Origin: Ignavibacteria bacterium | Lineage (GTDB): Bacteria > Bacteroidota > Ignavibacteria > Tepidaquicellales > Tepidaquicellaceae | Assembly (NCBI GenBank): GCA_036262055.1 | Contig: DATAJP010000002.1 | Span: forward strand, 950,177 to 1,014,176 | DNA length: 64,000 nucleotides | Direction of reading: 5' to 3' | Shown: positions 7,904-17,055 of the stretch, piece after piece | Layout: each line of letters opens with the position of its first letter | How positions within the stretch are numbered: position 1 is the first letter of the stretch | Translations under genes and position numbers: made by a program | Notes under the pieces: model-generated | What the model was told of the DNA's origin: nothing | The model's database searches: none | The model's input: the letters and a program-made list of their open reading frames with translations, nothing else

Positions 7904-9707
7904 TACTGCTTATTGTAGCTAATTCTTTAAACCGTTCATTTCTGAAAAGCAAATCTTCATATCTTCCTGAATCCGTAATTTTTCCATTTTCAAAATAATA
8001 TATTATATCGCATTCTTTTACTGTACTCAACCTATGAGCAATTATAATTATGGTTTTTTTGTGCGACAGATTATTGATTGCATCCATCACAGCGTATTCG
8101 GTTAAGTTATCAAGAGAGCTTGTTGCTTCATCGAGAATAAGCAGTTCGGGATTCGTATATAAGGCTCTTGCAATTCCGATTCTTTGTCTCTGACCGCCGC
8201 TTAATCTTACTCCTTTTTCTCCAACAACCGTATCAAAACCCTCAGGCAAAGTCATAACAAAATTATAAAGGTTCGATATTTTCGATGCCTCGATAACTTC
8301 ATTCATTTTTATTTTATCCGAAGGAATTCCAAAAGCAATGTTTTCGGCAATTGTACTGTCGGTCAAGTAAATTTGCTGGGGAACATACCCTAAATTTTGC
8401 TGCCAGCTTTTCATGTTATCCGGATTCACTATAATATTATCGACGTTTATGCTGCCTTTTTGCTGTTCAAGAAGCCCTAGGATTATATCTATGAAAGTCG
8501 TTTTTCCGCATCCTGTACTTCCGACAAAACCAATAGTTGTGTTTGGTTCAATTTTTAAATCGATTCCTTTAATTACCCAATCCGGCGATGACGGATATTT
8601 AAAAAATATATCTTTAAGCTCAAGAGAATTTTTGAAATGAAGTTTCTCAACAGGTTTTTCATCTTTAAATTTGAAATCATAATTAAAGCCGCCGTTTTCA
8701 TTAAAGTCACGGTAAATCGAATTCAATGCAGGCGTATAAAATTTTATTCTCGCGCTTGCCGTGAACATTGCCTGAAGCGATGGCATTAACCTGTATCCGG
8801 CAAAAGCATATAAAGCAATTAAAGGCAATACTTCGGCAACACTGCTTCCTATATAAAGTAAATATAAAATTATGATTAGTATTCCACCGAAAGCAATAAC
8901 TTCAAGTGCATATCGGGGAAGCATTGCTATTGACTGGTTGGATGCAAAATAATGAGATGTTTCTTTTGCGGGTTTTGAAAATAATCTAAGAAAAGAATTT
9001 TCTTTTCCGAGTAATTTTACGTCTTTAATTCCTCCAAACGCCTCAGCAGCAATTTTAAATTTTGCTCGCGCTGCCTCAATTCTTTTTTCTCCGGTATAAT
9101 TAAGCCGTTTCTGAACGGATTTATAAATTATAAAATAACAACCACCGAGAACGACAGATATGATTACTGCAAGAATCGGATTTACAACCAATAACAAAAC
9201 TAAAATTAAAAATGCGGTTACAAATTTTGAAGCAAGTTCAAGCAAAGGAATGGTTACACCGTTGATAACCTGGTTTATTTCGTTTAAAATATTTTTACTT
9301 AAATCAGAAGAATTTCTGTGAAGAAAAAAAACATACTTCTGATTGAGATATTTGCTAAACAAACGCATTGAGAAGGTATAGTTTCTGTTCCAGTTAAACC
9401 GGTACATTCTAAAATATACAAATGCTGTAAAAGAATTGCTCAAGACAAGAACCGTGAGAACTACAAGTCCTAAAAAGATGAGAAATGAGTTCGAACTTGA
9501 AAAATTAAGCGTCGTATAAATATAATTTAAATATTTGTTTTCGGTTATGAGCTCAGGTGAAGCTACAACTCCTATAAACGGCATTATTGTTGTAATGCCG
9601 ATAACGTCTATGCAGGATATTATAAATATTGCAAAGAAAAGAAAATATAATTTCTTTTTTTCGGAAGGTGATAAAAGTATAAATATTTTTTTTACTAAAT
9701 CCTTCAA
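7896..9707 (-). CDS. ABC exporter, fused permease-ATPase (MsbA/PglK-like flippase)
   Basis: 603 residues. About six membrane segments occupy residues 15-330. The ATPase follows, with Walker A GSTGCGKTT, the signature LSGGQRQRIGIARAL, Walker B LLILDEATSSLD and the H-loop IIIIAHRLSTV. Half-transporters of this layout flip lipid A, lipid-linked oligosaccharides (PglK/WlaB) or peptides. Between tyrosine autokinase and nonulosonate genes, a lipid-linked glycan is the likely cargo. No Wzx or Wzy is visible in the window, which favours an ABC-driven flippase, although those genes could lie beyond the left edge. The start is 2 bp from the kinase stop. Confidence 0.85.
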   Translation of the reverse strand: MKDLVKKIFILLSPSEKKKLYFLFFAIFIISCIDVIGITTIMPFIGVVASPELITENKYLNYIYTTLNFSSSNSFLIFLGLVVLTVLVLSNSFTAFVYFRMYRFNWNRNYTFSMRLFSKYLNQKYVFFLHRNSSDLSKNILNEINQVINGVTIPLLELASKFVTAFLILVLLLVVNPILAVIISVVLGGCYFIIYKSVQKRLNYTGEKRIEAARAKFKIAAEAFGGIKDVKLLGKENSFLRLFSKPAKETSHYFASNQSIAMLPRYALEVIAFGGILIIILYLLYIGSSVAEVLPLIALYAFAGYRLMPSLQAMFTASARIKFYTPALNSIYRDFNENGGFNYDFKFKDEKPVEKLHFKNSLELKDIFFKYPSSPDWVIKGIDLKIEPNTTIGFVGSTGCGKTTFIDIILGLLEQQKGSINVDNIIVNPDNMKSWQQNLGYVPQQIYLTDSTIAENIAFGIPSDKIKMNEVIEASKISNLYNFVMTLPEGFDTVVGEKGVRLSGGQRQRIGIARALYTNPELLILDEATSSLDNLTEYAVMDAINNLSHKKTIIIIAHRLSTVKECDIIYYFENGKITDSGRYEDLLFRNERFKELATISSNV

Positions 9708-9709
9708 AG

Positions 9710-11977
9710 CTAAATTTCTTCTGTCTTAGATTCTTTCTTTCTTCTTTTCTCCTCAGGCTTTGAATAGTAATAATAATAATTATAATAATATCCATAAGAT
9801 GTCTTGAATGAAAAATCATTTAAGACAACACCCAGCAAGTTATGCGGATTTATGCTGTATAATTTTTTATACGTTTTTGTGAGAATGTCTATAGGTGTTT
9901 TTTGAGCCTTAGCAATAATAATCGTTCCGTCGGTTATATTAAACAATATTTCAGAATCTGTCACCGAAATGAACGGAGGAGAATCAATTAAAACTAAATC
10001 ATATTCGGATTTCAACTTATTTATGAATTCTTTCATCTGTAATGAACCAAGCATTTCAGATGGGTTAGGTGGAATAGTTCCTGATGTAATGTAATTAAGA
10101 TTTTCAAGTTTTGTCTTGCGTACTATATCTTCAAATTTCATATTTGAAAAGAGATAATCACTCAATCCCGGGAATCTTTCCGTTTCAAATACATTATGAA
10201 TTCTCGGTTTTCTTAAGTCGCAGTCAACAATTATTACTTTTTTGCCGGTAAGCGCAAAGCTTCCTGCAAGGTTAACGGTAACAAATGATTTACCTTCCGA
10301 AGGAAGCGAGCTTGTAATTAAAATTGTCTTTAATGGGTCAGACTCAAGCTTTGAAAATGAAACTCTTGTTCTGAGTGCTTTGAATGCTTCCGATGCAGCA
10401 TCTTTTGTATTATTAACAATGATAAGTTCCGTTGTGGTATTTCTTGCTTCTTTAAGAATGTCGACCGTTGGTATCCATGCAAGAACACTGAGACCTTTTG
10501 CTTCAAGCTGTTCGGGTGTTTTGATTGATTTATCAAGAACGTTTCTTGTAAATGCGAACGCCAGACCTAATCCAAGCCCGATTAAAGCGCCGGTGAGCAC
10601 AATCAATTGACGGTTGGGTTTTACAGGTCCAAAATTATCCGAACCGGGATCAAGAATTGTTGCATTTCCTATTCTTGTTCGTTCGTTGATTAATGCTTCC
10701 TGATATTTTTCCTCAAGAGTCAGATAAAGTTTTTCATTTGAAAGCTTGTTTCTTTCAAGCTTAGCTAATTCCTGATTTTTTGCAGGAAGACCTGAAAATT
10801 CATTTTCATAATTTCTTATTACTGAAGATAAATTTCTTGATTTGGTTCTTAAAGCATCAGTAGCAAGTGAAGCATCAAGTATTCTGTTGGTCAGTGATTT
10901 AACTTCCTCAGGAGTTTCAGAAAGAATAGAGTTTCTCAGAATTTGGGTTTGTTCGTTTAATCGTCCTTCAAGCGCTGAAATCTTTTTGTCGTAATCCTGA
11001 GTAACTTTCTGGCGGACAAGCGGGTCGGTTGATTGCGTCAGGTCAACGTCTTTCTGAATTTCAAGTTTTGCAATTTCTTCCTGAAGTCCTTTTAAATAAG
11101 TTTGGTTTAACTGCGCTTCGACATAAGTATATAGATTAGGGTCAATGTTGTTGTATTCTCTTTTTAACCCATTAAGAACAAGTTCATTTGCTTTAAGGTC
11201 AAGGTCAACATTATTCTTTTGAGCATCGTATTCCGATATCGTATTTACGAGATTAGTTGCCTGAGCTTCGAGCATAAAGATGCCGTTCCGTTCCTGAAAG
11301 TTCTCAAGATTGCTCTCGGCAATGTTAAGTTCATTAAACTTTTTTTCTTTCTCCTGTTCAAGAAAATTCTTTACTCCTGTTATATCCTGACGGCTTATTT
11401 CTTTTGAGTAATTTTTATAAAATTCGGCGTATGTAGAGGTTATCAGCCTGTTTTCAACAAATGAAGGTCCTTCAACTATTATCTCAATAATGTCCAGCCC
11501 TTTTGACTGCTCAAAGCTGACGGCCCGTATAAGCTTCTTTCTAAGCTGTTCTGAGTTTGCGGGAGTTGTATTGCCTTCATCATCAGTTCGGGTTATGTAC
11601 ACCCATTCTTTTGTATTCGGATATCTCTTTAAAGAATCCAATAAAAGCTGCGCAACATTGTCTCTGAAATAGTAACTCTTTAAAACCTCTATTTCATTTC
11701 CGATAAATCTTTCCGCTTCGTATTTTAAGTTTTCGCTGAATTTTGTTTCGAGAATATTGCCTTCATTATTATCAACCTTCAGGGTTGCGGTTGAGCGGTA
11801 AATATCTATTGTCTGGGAAAGATAATAAAAAGTGATTAAGAGCGTTGATATGAATATTAATATTATCGGGATTAAATTATTGCGAAGAATATTTAAATAA
11901 TATTTTATATCAAACGAATCGAAGGCATCGTTTTCTAAGTTATTATCAAATTTATTCGAGTATCCGTTGCTTTGCAT
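9710..11977 (-). CDS. Polysaccharide copolymerase/tyrosine autokinase (Wzz-BY-kinase fusion)
   Basis: 755 residues. A Wzz chain-length domain begins with a membrane segment near residues 33-52, continues through a long coiled-coil region, and ends at a second segment (VLTGALIGLGLGLAFAF). The cytoplasmic BY-kinase follows: Walker A TSSLPSEGKS, Walker A' KVIIVDCDLRKPRI, Walker B YDLVLIDSPPF. The tail is a tyrosine cluster (SYGYYYNYYYYYSKPEE), the usual autophosphorylation site. Such fusions control polymer length and export across the inner membrane together with an outer-membrane channel. It sits between the SLBB protein and the ABC exporter, supporting a capsule or exopolysaccharide function. 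Confidence 0.93.
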   Translation of the reverse strand: MQSNGYSNKFDNNLENDAFDSFDIKYYLNILRNNLIPIILIFISTLLITFYYLSQTIDIYRSTATLKVDNNEGNILETKFSENLKYEAERFIGNEIEVLKSYYFRDNVAQLLLDSLKRYPNTKEWVYITRTDDEGNTTPANSEQLRKKLIRAVSFEQSKGLDIIEIIVEGPSFVENRLITSTYAEFYKNYSKEISRQDITGVKNFLEQEKEKKFNELNIAESNLENFQERNGIFMLEAQATNLVNTISEYDAQKNNVDLDLKANELVLNGLKREYNNIDPNLYTYVEAQLNQTYLKGLQEEIAKLEIQKDVDLTQSTDPLVRQKVTQDYDKKISALEGRLNEQTQILRNSILSETPEEVKSLTNRILDASLATDALRTKSRNLSSVIRNYENEFSGLPAKNQELAKLERNKLSNEKLYLTLEEKYQEALINERTRIGNATILDPGSDNFGPVKPNRQLIVLTGALIGLGLGLAFAFTRNVLDKSIKTPEQLEAKGLSVLAWIPTVDILKEARNTTTELIIVNNTKDAASEAFKALRTRVSFSKLESDPLKTILITSSLPSEGKSFVTVNLAGSFALTGKKVIIVDCDLRKPRIHNVFETERFPGLSDYLFSNMKFEDIVRKTKLENLNYITSGTIPPNPSEMLGSLQMKEFINKLKSEYDLVLIDSPPFISVTDSEILFNITDGTIIIAKAQKTPIDILTKTYKKLYSINPHNLLGVVLNDFSFKTSYGYYYNYYYYYSKPEEKRRKKESKTEEI

Positions 11978-11986
11978 TATAAATTT

Positions 11987-12508
11987 TTAATTTCTTGTTA
12001 TTGTTACTATCAATGATGCTATAGTTATAAGCGGCGTTAAAACCGTTAATACGTCTTTCACATTGTCCCAAAAAGTTCTCTCCAATTCGATCGGGACAAT
12101 CATAATATCTCCTGCTGACAATACGGGATTTCTGACTTCAAAGGATGTTCTCGGCTCTTTGCCAAAAAAAGGACGAAGATTTAAGTTAACAATCTCGCGT
12201 GTCTGCAGTTCCGGTGAATCTGATCTTAACTTTAATAATTTAATGTTTTCAAAAGAGCTTTCAAACAATGCTCCTCCTGCCAATGACAGCAAATCAACTG
12301 CTGTTATTCCTCTTGGCACAAGATATTTACCGGGGTTTCTGACTCCTCCAATAACTATTACTTCTATGTTAACTGCATTTTTATCACTGTAATTATAATA
12401 ATTGGCTCCCGTCTTCATAATCTCATCTATTCCGATTTTCAGGCTGTCACTCTGACCAACCGCAATATTTGCGCATAGTAAGGTAATAATTAATATCAGT
12501 CTTTTCAT
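11987..12508 (-). CDS. Short SLBB-domain export protein with C-terminal membrane anchor
   Basis: 173 residues. There is a signal peptide (MKRLILIITLLCANIAVGQ), then an SLBB beta-grasp domain (VIVIGGVRNPGKYLVPRGIT, LAGGALFESSFENIKLLKL). It ends in a hydrophobic segment, DVLTVLTPLITIASLIVTIT. Canonical Wza-type exporters have an N-terminal Poly_export domain before SLBB repeats, and that domain is missing here. The protein may be an accessory periplasmic component contacting the Wzz partner encoded 9 bp downstream. The full channel could lie elsewhere. Confidence 0.75.
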   Translation of the reverse strand: MKRLILIITLLCANIAVGQSDSLKIGIDEIMKTGANYYNYSDKNAVNIEVIVIGGVRNPGKYLVPRGITAVDLLSLAGGALFESSFENIKLLKLRSDSPELQTREIVNLNLRPFFGKEPRTSFEVRNPVLSAGDIMIVPIELERTFWDNVKDVLTVLTPLITIASLIVTITRN

Positions 12509-12529
12509 TAAGTAATTATTTTTTGAAAG

Positions 12530-12808
12530 TTAAAAAAGTTTTGAAAGAAAAAAACGGGCTAAAAAGAGCGATGCAATAATTATAATTATATATAAAAAAA
12601 CAGCTTTATAGCCGCCTCTTGCAATTTTATACTTAAATTTGACGCCCCTCCAGCCGCAATTCCGGCAACTGTAATATCTGAAAAAAAAGAGTTTAGCAAT
12701 TTTTTCAAAAGCATTTCTGTTGCGGGATTTTTTAAGAAATCCTATTTTATGACAATTGGGACAAAAAGATAATGTTCGGCTTTGTTGAATAAATACGTTT
12801 AGCTTCAT
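12530..12808 (-). CDS. Small zinc-ribbon membrane protein, unknown function
   Basis: 92 residues. Two cysteine pairs (FCPNCH near residue 17 and SCRNCGWRG near residue 53) can form a zinc ribbon. A single C-terminal membrane helix (AVFLYIIIIIASLFLARFFL) follows, with basic residues flanking the ribbon. It is the first gene of the leftward glycan operon, 21 bp before the SLBB gene, and should be co-transcribed. I do not recognise a named family. A membrane-tethered zinc ribbon could be an assembly or regulatory accessory, but that is a guess. Confidence 0.6.
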   Translation of the reverse strand: MKLNVFIQQSRTLSFCPNCHKIGFLKKSRNRNAFEKIAKLFFFRYYSCRNCGWRGVKFKYKIARGGYKAVFLYIIIIIASLFLARFFLSKLF

Positions 12809-13048
12809 GACTCATTATAAAGCAGAACTAATTCTAAGTTATTAAAATTACAAGCTATTAAATTACTTTCTCTATTTCATTTTTTCAATCTATAAATAAG
12901 CGATATAATGTAAAAAAGAGCCAAAAATCGCTGTTTATATAATTTCAAACTTCAAAAAAGTCCCTTAAAAATTAAATTTCAAACAAGCTTTTAAAACATT
13001 ATTTTTGTTAAATTTATTAATCTTAACTCATAATCTCATAATATTATA

Positions 13049-14263
13049 TTGATACATTTTTCTCCTCCCTTCATAAATCAGGAAATAATTGACGAAGTTA
13101 CAGAATCTTTAAAATCAGGTTGGATAACCACCGGTCCGAAGGTCAGGCAGCTTGAGGCAATGACCGCTCAGCTTGCGCAAGTTGAGAATGTTTTGTGTGT
13201 AAATTCCGCGACTTCAGGTCTGATGCTTGCTCTTCACTGGTTCGGAATCGGCAAAGGTGATGAAGTCATTGTTCCTGCCTATACTTATGCCGCAACGGCT
13301 CTTGCTGTTATGCATGTTGGAGCAACACCTGTTATGGCAGATGTGAATGAAGACTTTAATATTGACCCCGTAAAAATCCGCGAGCTTATTACAGAAAAAA
13401 CTAAAGCGATAATGCCCGTTGATATTGCCGGCTTTCCGTGCAGCTATGATGAAATTTTTTCCATAGTAAATGAAAAAGAGATTTTAAAAAAATTCATTCC
13501 GAAAACCGAAAGACAAAAAAAACTCGGTCGGCTTTTTGTGCTTTCCGATTCTGCTCACTCAGTCGGAGCAGTCTATAAAAATAAACCATCAGGTTCGATT
13601 TCCGATATTTCAATTTTTTCATTTCATGCTGTTAAAAATGTTACAACCGCAGAAGGAGGTGCAATATGCTTAAATCTTCCTTCACCGTTTAACAACAAAG
13701 AAGAATATGATTTTCTGCGTCTGATTTCTCTAAATGGTCAGACAAAAGATGCGTTTACAAAAACTGCTGGGAATAGCTGGAAATATGACATCGTTTATCA
13801 GGGTTTCAAAATCAATATGCCTGATGTTCTTGCCGCCATAGCAATAACTCAGATGAAAATTTACAAAAGCGAAATATTGAAAAAAAGAAAAAAAGTTTTT
13901 GATGCATATAATAATTTTTTTCTGCAAAAAGACTGGGCTTTGATTCCGCCGTCATCTGATGAAAGCAGAGAGAGCAGTTATCATGTATATTTACTGAGAA
14001 TAAAAAATATTACCGAACAAACCCGTGATAAAATTATGGAAGAAATTTATAAAAACCAGGTTGCAGTAAATGTTCATTTTCAACCTCTGCCTATATTAAC
14101 CTTGTTTAAAGAAAAAGGTTACAAAATAGACAATTATCCCGTGAGTTATAAAAACTATGCAGGTGAAATTTCGCTTCCTATTTATCCCCAGCTTTCAGAT
14201 GAAAATGTTAAAACTGTATGCGAAGCGGTTGAGTCAGCTTACAATAAAGTTGTACAAGCATAA
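13049..14263 (+). CDS. DegT/DnrJ/EryC1/StrS-family sugar aminotransferase
   Basis: 404 residues from a TTG start. No in-frame ATG lies before the conserved N-terminus (FSPPFINQEIIDEV and SGWITTGP), so the TTG is needed. The PLP lysine is K196 in SFHAVKNVTTAEGG, and SDSAHSVGA holds the aspartate that pairs with the cofactor nitrogen. These enzymes transaminate keto-sugar nucleotides. It is divergent from the leftward operon across 240 bp and is followed 5 bp later by the sugar-phosphate transferase gene. Together with the second DegT enzyme it likely supplies amino-sugar nucleotides for the glycan. The exact position aminated (C3 or C4) is not determined. Confidence 0.9.
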   Translation: MIHFSPPFINQEIIDEVTESLKSGWITTGPKVRQLEAMTAQLAQVENVLCVNSATSGLMLALHWFGIGKGDEVIVPAYTYAATALAVMHVGATPVMADVNEDFNIDPVKIRELITEKTKAIMPVDIAGFPCSYDEIFSIVNEKEILKKFIPKTERQKKLGRLFVLSDSAHSVGAVYKNKPSGSISDISIFSFHAVKNVTTAEGGAICLNLPSPFNNKEEYDFLRLISLNGQTKDAFTKTAGNSWKYDIVYQGFKINMPDVLAAIAITQMKIYKSEILKKRKKVFDAYNNFFLQKDWALIPPSSDESRESSYHVYLLRIKNITEQTRDKIMEEIYKNQVAVNVHFQPLPILTLFKEKGYKIDNYPVSYKNYAGEISLPIYPQLSDENVKTVCEAVESAYNKVVQA

Positions 14264-14268
14264 TTCGA

Positions 14269-14859
14269 ATGAAAAGAATTTTTGATTTTGTTGTATCTTT
14301 ATTAGGACTGATAATTCTTTCTCCTGTATTTCTTATCATTGCAATAATAATAAAACTGGATTCGAAAGGACCCGTTTTTTATAAACAGCTCCGCTCCGGA
14401 AAAAATTTTCAGGATTTTTATTTATACAAATTCCGTTCAATGAAGGTTGATTCGCACTCGAAAGGCTCAATAACAATAGGGAAAAGAGATCCTCGCGTGA
14501 CAAATGCGGGCTATTACCTGAGAAAATTTAAGCTTGACGAACTGCCGCAATTGATAAATGTTTTAAAAGGGGAGATGAGTTTTGTCGGACCACGTCCCGA
14601 GCTGAAAGAATATGTAGAGCTTTATGATGGTGAGCAGAAAAAAGTGCTATCGGTTAAGCCGGGCATTACAGATTATGCTTCCATAAAGTTCAGAAACGAA
14701 AATGAACTGCTTGCGCAGTCAGACAATCCTAAAGATTTTTATGTTAAGGAAGTTATGCCTGCAAAACTAAAACTTAATATAGATTACGTAAACAAAAATA
14801 ATTTTTTTTCCGACATTAAAATTATTTTTATTACAGTGTTCTCAATTTTCAGGAAATAA
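14269..14859 (+). CDS. Undecaprenyl-phosphate sugar-phosphate transferase (PglC/WbaP-like)
   Basis: 196 residues. The hydrophobic N-terminus (MKRIFDFVVSLLGLIILSPV) is the re-entrant helix of monotopic initiating transferases. YKFRSMKVD, the catalytic Asp-Glu pair in KLDELPQLINVLKGEMS and FVGPRPEL are diagnostic. It moves a sugar-1-phosphate from a UDP sugar onto undecaprenyl phosphate, the first membrane step of glycan assembly. The small single-domain form matches PglC, which usually uses UDP-diNAcBac, and a DegT aminotransferase lies immediately upstream. It converges directly on the next gene, with no gap and no obvious terminator. Confidence 0.92.
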   Translation: MKRIFDFVVSLLGLIILSPVFLIIAIIIKLDSKGPVFYKQLRSGKNFQDFYLYKFRSMKVDSHSKGSITIGKRDPRVTNAGYYLRKFKLDELPQLINVLKGEMSFVGPRPELKEYVELYDGEQKKVLSVKPGITDYASIKFRNENELLAQSDNPKDFYVKEVMPAKLKLNIDYVNKNNFFSDIKIIFITVFSIFRK

Positions 14860-16044
14860 TTACAAAGAATTGTAAGCGCTCTTCAATTCACTTACCACGG
14901 TTTTTATATCCTCATCAGACATTCCATAATAAAACGGCAGCGCAATGGAACACTTCTCAGCCATGTATGAATTAGGAAAATCTTTCGGCGAGTAATTATA
15001 TTTATTCTTGTAGTAATCTAAAAAAGGAGGTGCATGTGTGCCCTGACGCGTTGTGATTTCTTTTTTCTCAAGTTTATCCATAATTTCATTTCTCATATCA
15101 AAAAGTTTCTCGCAATTGCTCAGTGTCAGTTCTTCCGGTTTAAATAAAACTGCATAAGACTGATAGCCGTGAAAATAATCTTTGTGTTTGTAAGGAAGCT
15201 GGAGCCAATCTAAATCTTTCAGTAAATCATCATAAACCAAAGCAAGATGTTGTTTTCCCTTCACGATAGTTTCTGCTTTTTTCATTTGTGTTGTTCCGAG
15301 AGATGCCTGAATGTCTGTCATTCTGAAATTATATCCCAGATGTTCATATTTAGAAAGCAAAAAAGAATATTGCTTTTTTTCTTCTTCATTTTTTTGTCTC
15401 TGGAAATCAGATTTTGAAGCGCCGATGTCTTTCAATGAACGGCAGAGTTTGGCAAGTTTTTCATCATTAGTAACTATCATTCCGCCTTCTCCTGTAGTTA
15501 TAGACTTTCGCGGATGAAACGAAAAACATCCGAGCTCGCCGAACGTTCCGGAATGTTTATTTTTAAATTTGCTTCCGAACGCGCAGGCGGCATCTTCTAT
15601 GATTATGAGATTATGCTTTTTGGCTATGGCAGTAATTTTATCCATATTAACACATAAACCAAACTGATGCACGGGAATAATCGCTTTTGTTTTTGATGTT
15701 ATCTTCTCTTCAATTTTATCAACGTCAATATTAAAAGTTCTTAAATCTATATCGACGAATACAGGTTTAGCATTAACATATTCGACGCAGTTTGCTGTTG
15801 AGAGCCAAGTGAATCCGGGAACTATAACTTCATCATCTTCCTTTATTCCTGCAGCAATGACTGCAATGTGTAGTGCAGTTGAACCCGAAGAAACAGTCAC
15901 TGCATGTTTTGCGCCTGTCCATTTGCAGAACATATCTTCAAACTCTTTAACGTACTTTCCCTGAAGAACCCAGCCCGACTTAAGCGGCTCCTGAATGATT
16001 TTTAAATCTTCATCATCGAAATATGGTTTTGATACCGGTATCAT
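14860..16044 (-). CDS. DegT/DnrJ/EryC1/StrS-family sugar aminotransferase
   Basis: 394 residues. K180 in SFHPRKSITTGEGG is the PLP lysine, and IIEDAACAFGS supplies the cofactor-anchoring Asp. The N-terminus IPVSKPYFDDEDL and SGWVLQGKYVKEFE match perosamine- and bacillosamine-type aminotransferases. It stands alone on the minus strand, tail-to-tail with the sugar-phosphate transferase gene, and 12 bp after the stop of an OsmC gene. Being a second, distinct DegT enzyme, it may act in the nonulosonate precursor (LegC-like) or in an N-acetylated 4-amino sugar. Motifs alone do not assign it. Confidence 0.88.
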   Translation of the reverse strand: MIPVSKPYFDDEDLKIIQEPLKSGWVLQGKYVKEFEDMFCKWTGAKHAVTVSSGSTALHIAVIAAGIKEDDEVIVPGFTWLSTANCVEYVNAKPVFVDIDLRTFNIDVDKIEEKITSKTKAIIPVHQFGLCVNMDKITAIAKKHNLIIIEDAACAFGSKFKNKHSGTFGELGCFSFHPRKSITTGEGGMIVTNDEKLAKLCRSLKDIGASKSDFQRQKNEEEKKQYSFLLSKYEHLGYNFRMTDIQASLGTTQMKKAETIVKGKQHLALVYDDLLKDLDWLQLPYKHKDYFHGYQSYAVLFKPEELTLSNCEKLFDMRNEIMDKLEKKEITTRQGTHAPPFLDYYKNKYNYSPKDFPNSYMAEKCSIALPFYYGMSDEDIKTVVSELKSAYNSL

Positions 16045-16056
16045 TTATCCGAACTC

Positions 16057-16491
16057 TTATTTGTTTTCTTCTTTATCTTTCTTTACTTCAACTGACCATG
16101 TGACTTCGCATCCCGATTTCTCAAGCATTGCCGATGCACTGCAATATTTCTCATGTGAAAGCTCAACTGCCTGCTGAAGCTCCTCGATTTTAGCATCGGG
16201 GCTATACAAAACGTATTTCATGTGAACTTTTATATAAACTTTTGGATAATCTGCGGCGCGTTCGCCTTCTATAGAAATTTTTAAATCGTTAACCGTTCTT
16301 CTTTTTTTGCGTATGATGATCAAAACATCTATTGCAGAACATGCGCCTGCTGCCTCAAGGAAAACCGCCATTGGCGAAGAAGCGGAACCTTTTCCTCCGT
16401 CTGATTCTCCTGCATCAAAAAAAGTTTCAAGTCCTTTATCATCTTTCCCCTTTAAACGCATTCCTGATTCTAACGACAGTTCAACTTTCAT
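16057..16491 (-). CDS. OsmC/Ohr-family peroxide-handling protein
   Basis: 144 residues, typical. The two redox cysteines are visible: C51 in AAGACSAIDVLIII and C117 in HEKYCSASAML. Proteins of this family reduce organic peroxides in the cytoplasm; the OsmC branch is often linked with osmotic or oxidative stress. SSPMAVFLEAAGACSAIDVL is longer than I can quote as one motif, but its core fits the YhfA/OsmC group. It lies between a cupin gene (17 bp) and an aminotransferase gene (12 bp), all leftward, possibly one transcript. Confidence 0.88.
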   Translation of the reverse strand: MKVELSLESGMRLKGKDDKGLETFFDAGESDGGKGSASSPMAVFLEAAGACSAIDVLIIIRKKRRTVNDLKISIEGERAADYPKVYIKVHMKYVLYSPDAKIEELQQAVELSHEKYCSASAMLEKSGCEVTWSVEVKKDKEENK

Positions 16492-16507
16492 AATGTGCTA
16501 ATTAAAA

Positions 16508-17005
16508 TTAAGTAAGTTTAATTATTATGTCTTTATGCTGTGGAAATTCTTTCAATAATTTTTCACGTTCACCCATTTCAAAATCAAGAAAATCGAACCC
16601 AGGTGCGACAGCACAACCGACCAGTGAAAACGAATCAGGTTCGTTTACGTATGCGCCAAACCATAAACCTTTAGTTATTATTGCCTGCGGCTGTTCGCCA
16701 TTTTCTATGTTTAATCCGACTTTATGTTCTTCGAGTTTTCCATTGTCATCAATCGTTACAACCGTGCACGAACATCCCGCATGAAAATACCAAAGCTCGT
16801 CGGATTTTATTCTGTGAAACTTCGACCTGTTGCCTGTCTCAAGTAAAAAATAAATCGAAGTAGCATGATGCCTGTGTCCGCCATATCTTTCAGGCAAATG
16901 GTCTTTGTGAATCTTTTCTTCGCTCTTATAAATTTCTTTAAAGAACCCGCCCTCAGGATGTGGAAGAAGATTTAATTTCTCTATATAATATTTTGATGAA
17001 TGCAA
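16508..17005 (-). CDS. Cupin-fold DUF985 protein
   Basis: 165 residues. LLPHPEGGFFKEIY, the His-rich GGHRHHATSIYFLL, FHRIKSDELWYFHAG and the late CAVAPGFDFLDFEMG are hallmark segments of the DUF985 cupins. The beta-barrel carries several metal- or ligand-binding histidines. Biochemical function is not established for most members; a small-molecule or sugar-acid binding enzyme is often assumed. It precedes the osmC gene on the same strand and follows a palindromic repeat that separates it from the ppx gene. Confidence 0.85.
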   Translation of the reverse strand: MHSSKYYIEKLNLLPHPEGGFFKEIYKSEEKIHKDHLPERYGGHRHHATSIYFLLETGNRSKFHRIKSDELWYFHAGCSCTVVTIDDNGKLEEHKVGLNIENGEQPQAIITKGLWFGAYVNEPDSFSLVGCAVAPGFDFLDFEMGEREKLLKEFPQHKDIIIKLT

Positions 17006-17022
17006 AATTGTTAATTATTGGA

Positions 17023-17042
17023 ATTCCCGCCTTCGCGGGAAT
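17023..17042. repeat. Palindromic intergenic repeat, family A
   Basis: ATTCCCGC-CTTC-GCGGGAAT, a perfect 8-bp stem with a 4-base loop, followed by GAC. Equivalent hairpins occur at 32738, 33876 and 42170, always between genes. It could also stop transcription of the ppx-side genes, but no T-run follows. Confidence 0.85.
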
Positions 17043-17055
17043 GACTAAGTTAATT

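Noticed and set aside
9553-9819. 88-codon antisense-frame open frame across the kinase/ABC junction
   Set aside because: It overlaps the Tyr-rich end of the kinase and the ABC start; both have strong family evidence.
12809-13048. Intergenic region before the glycan operon as a possible regulatory RNA
   Set aside because: I see AT-rich sequence without a stable stem or known riboswitch core; it probably holds divergent promoters only.
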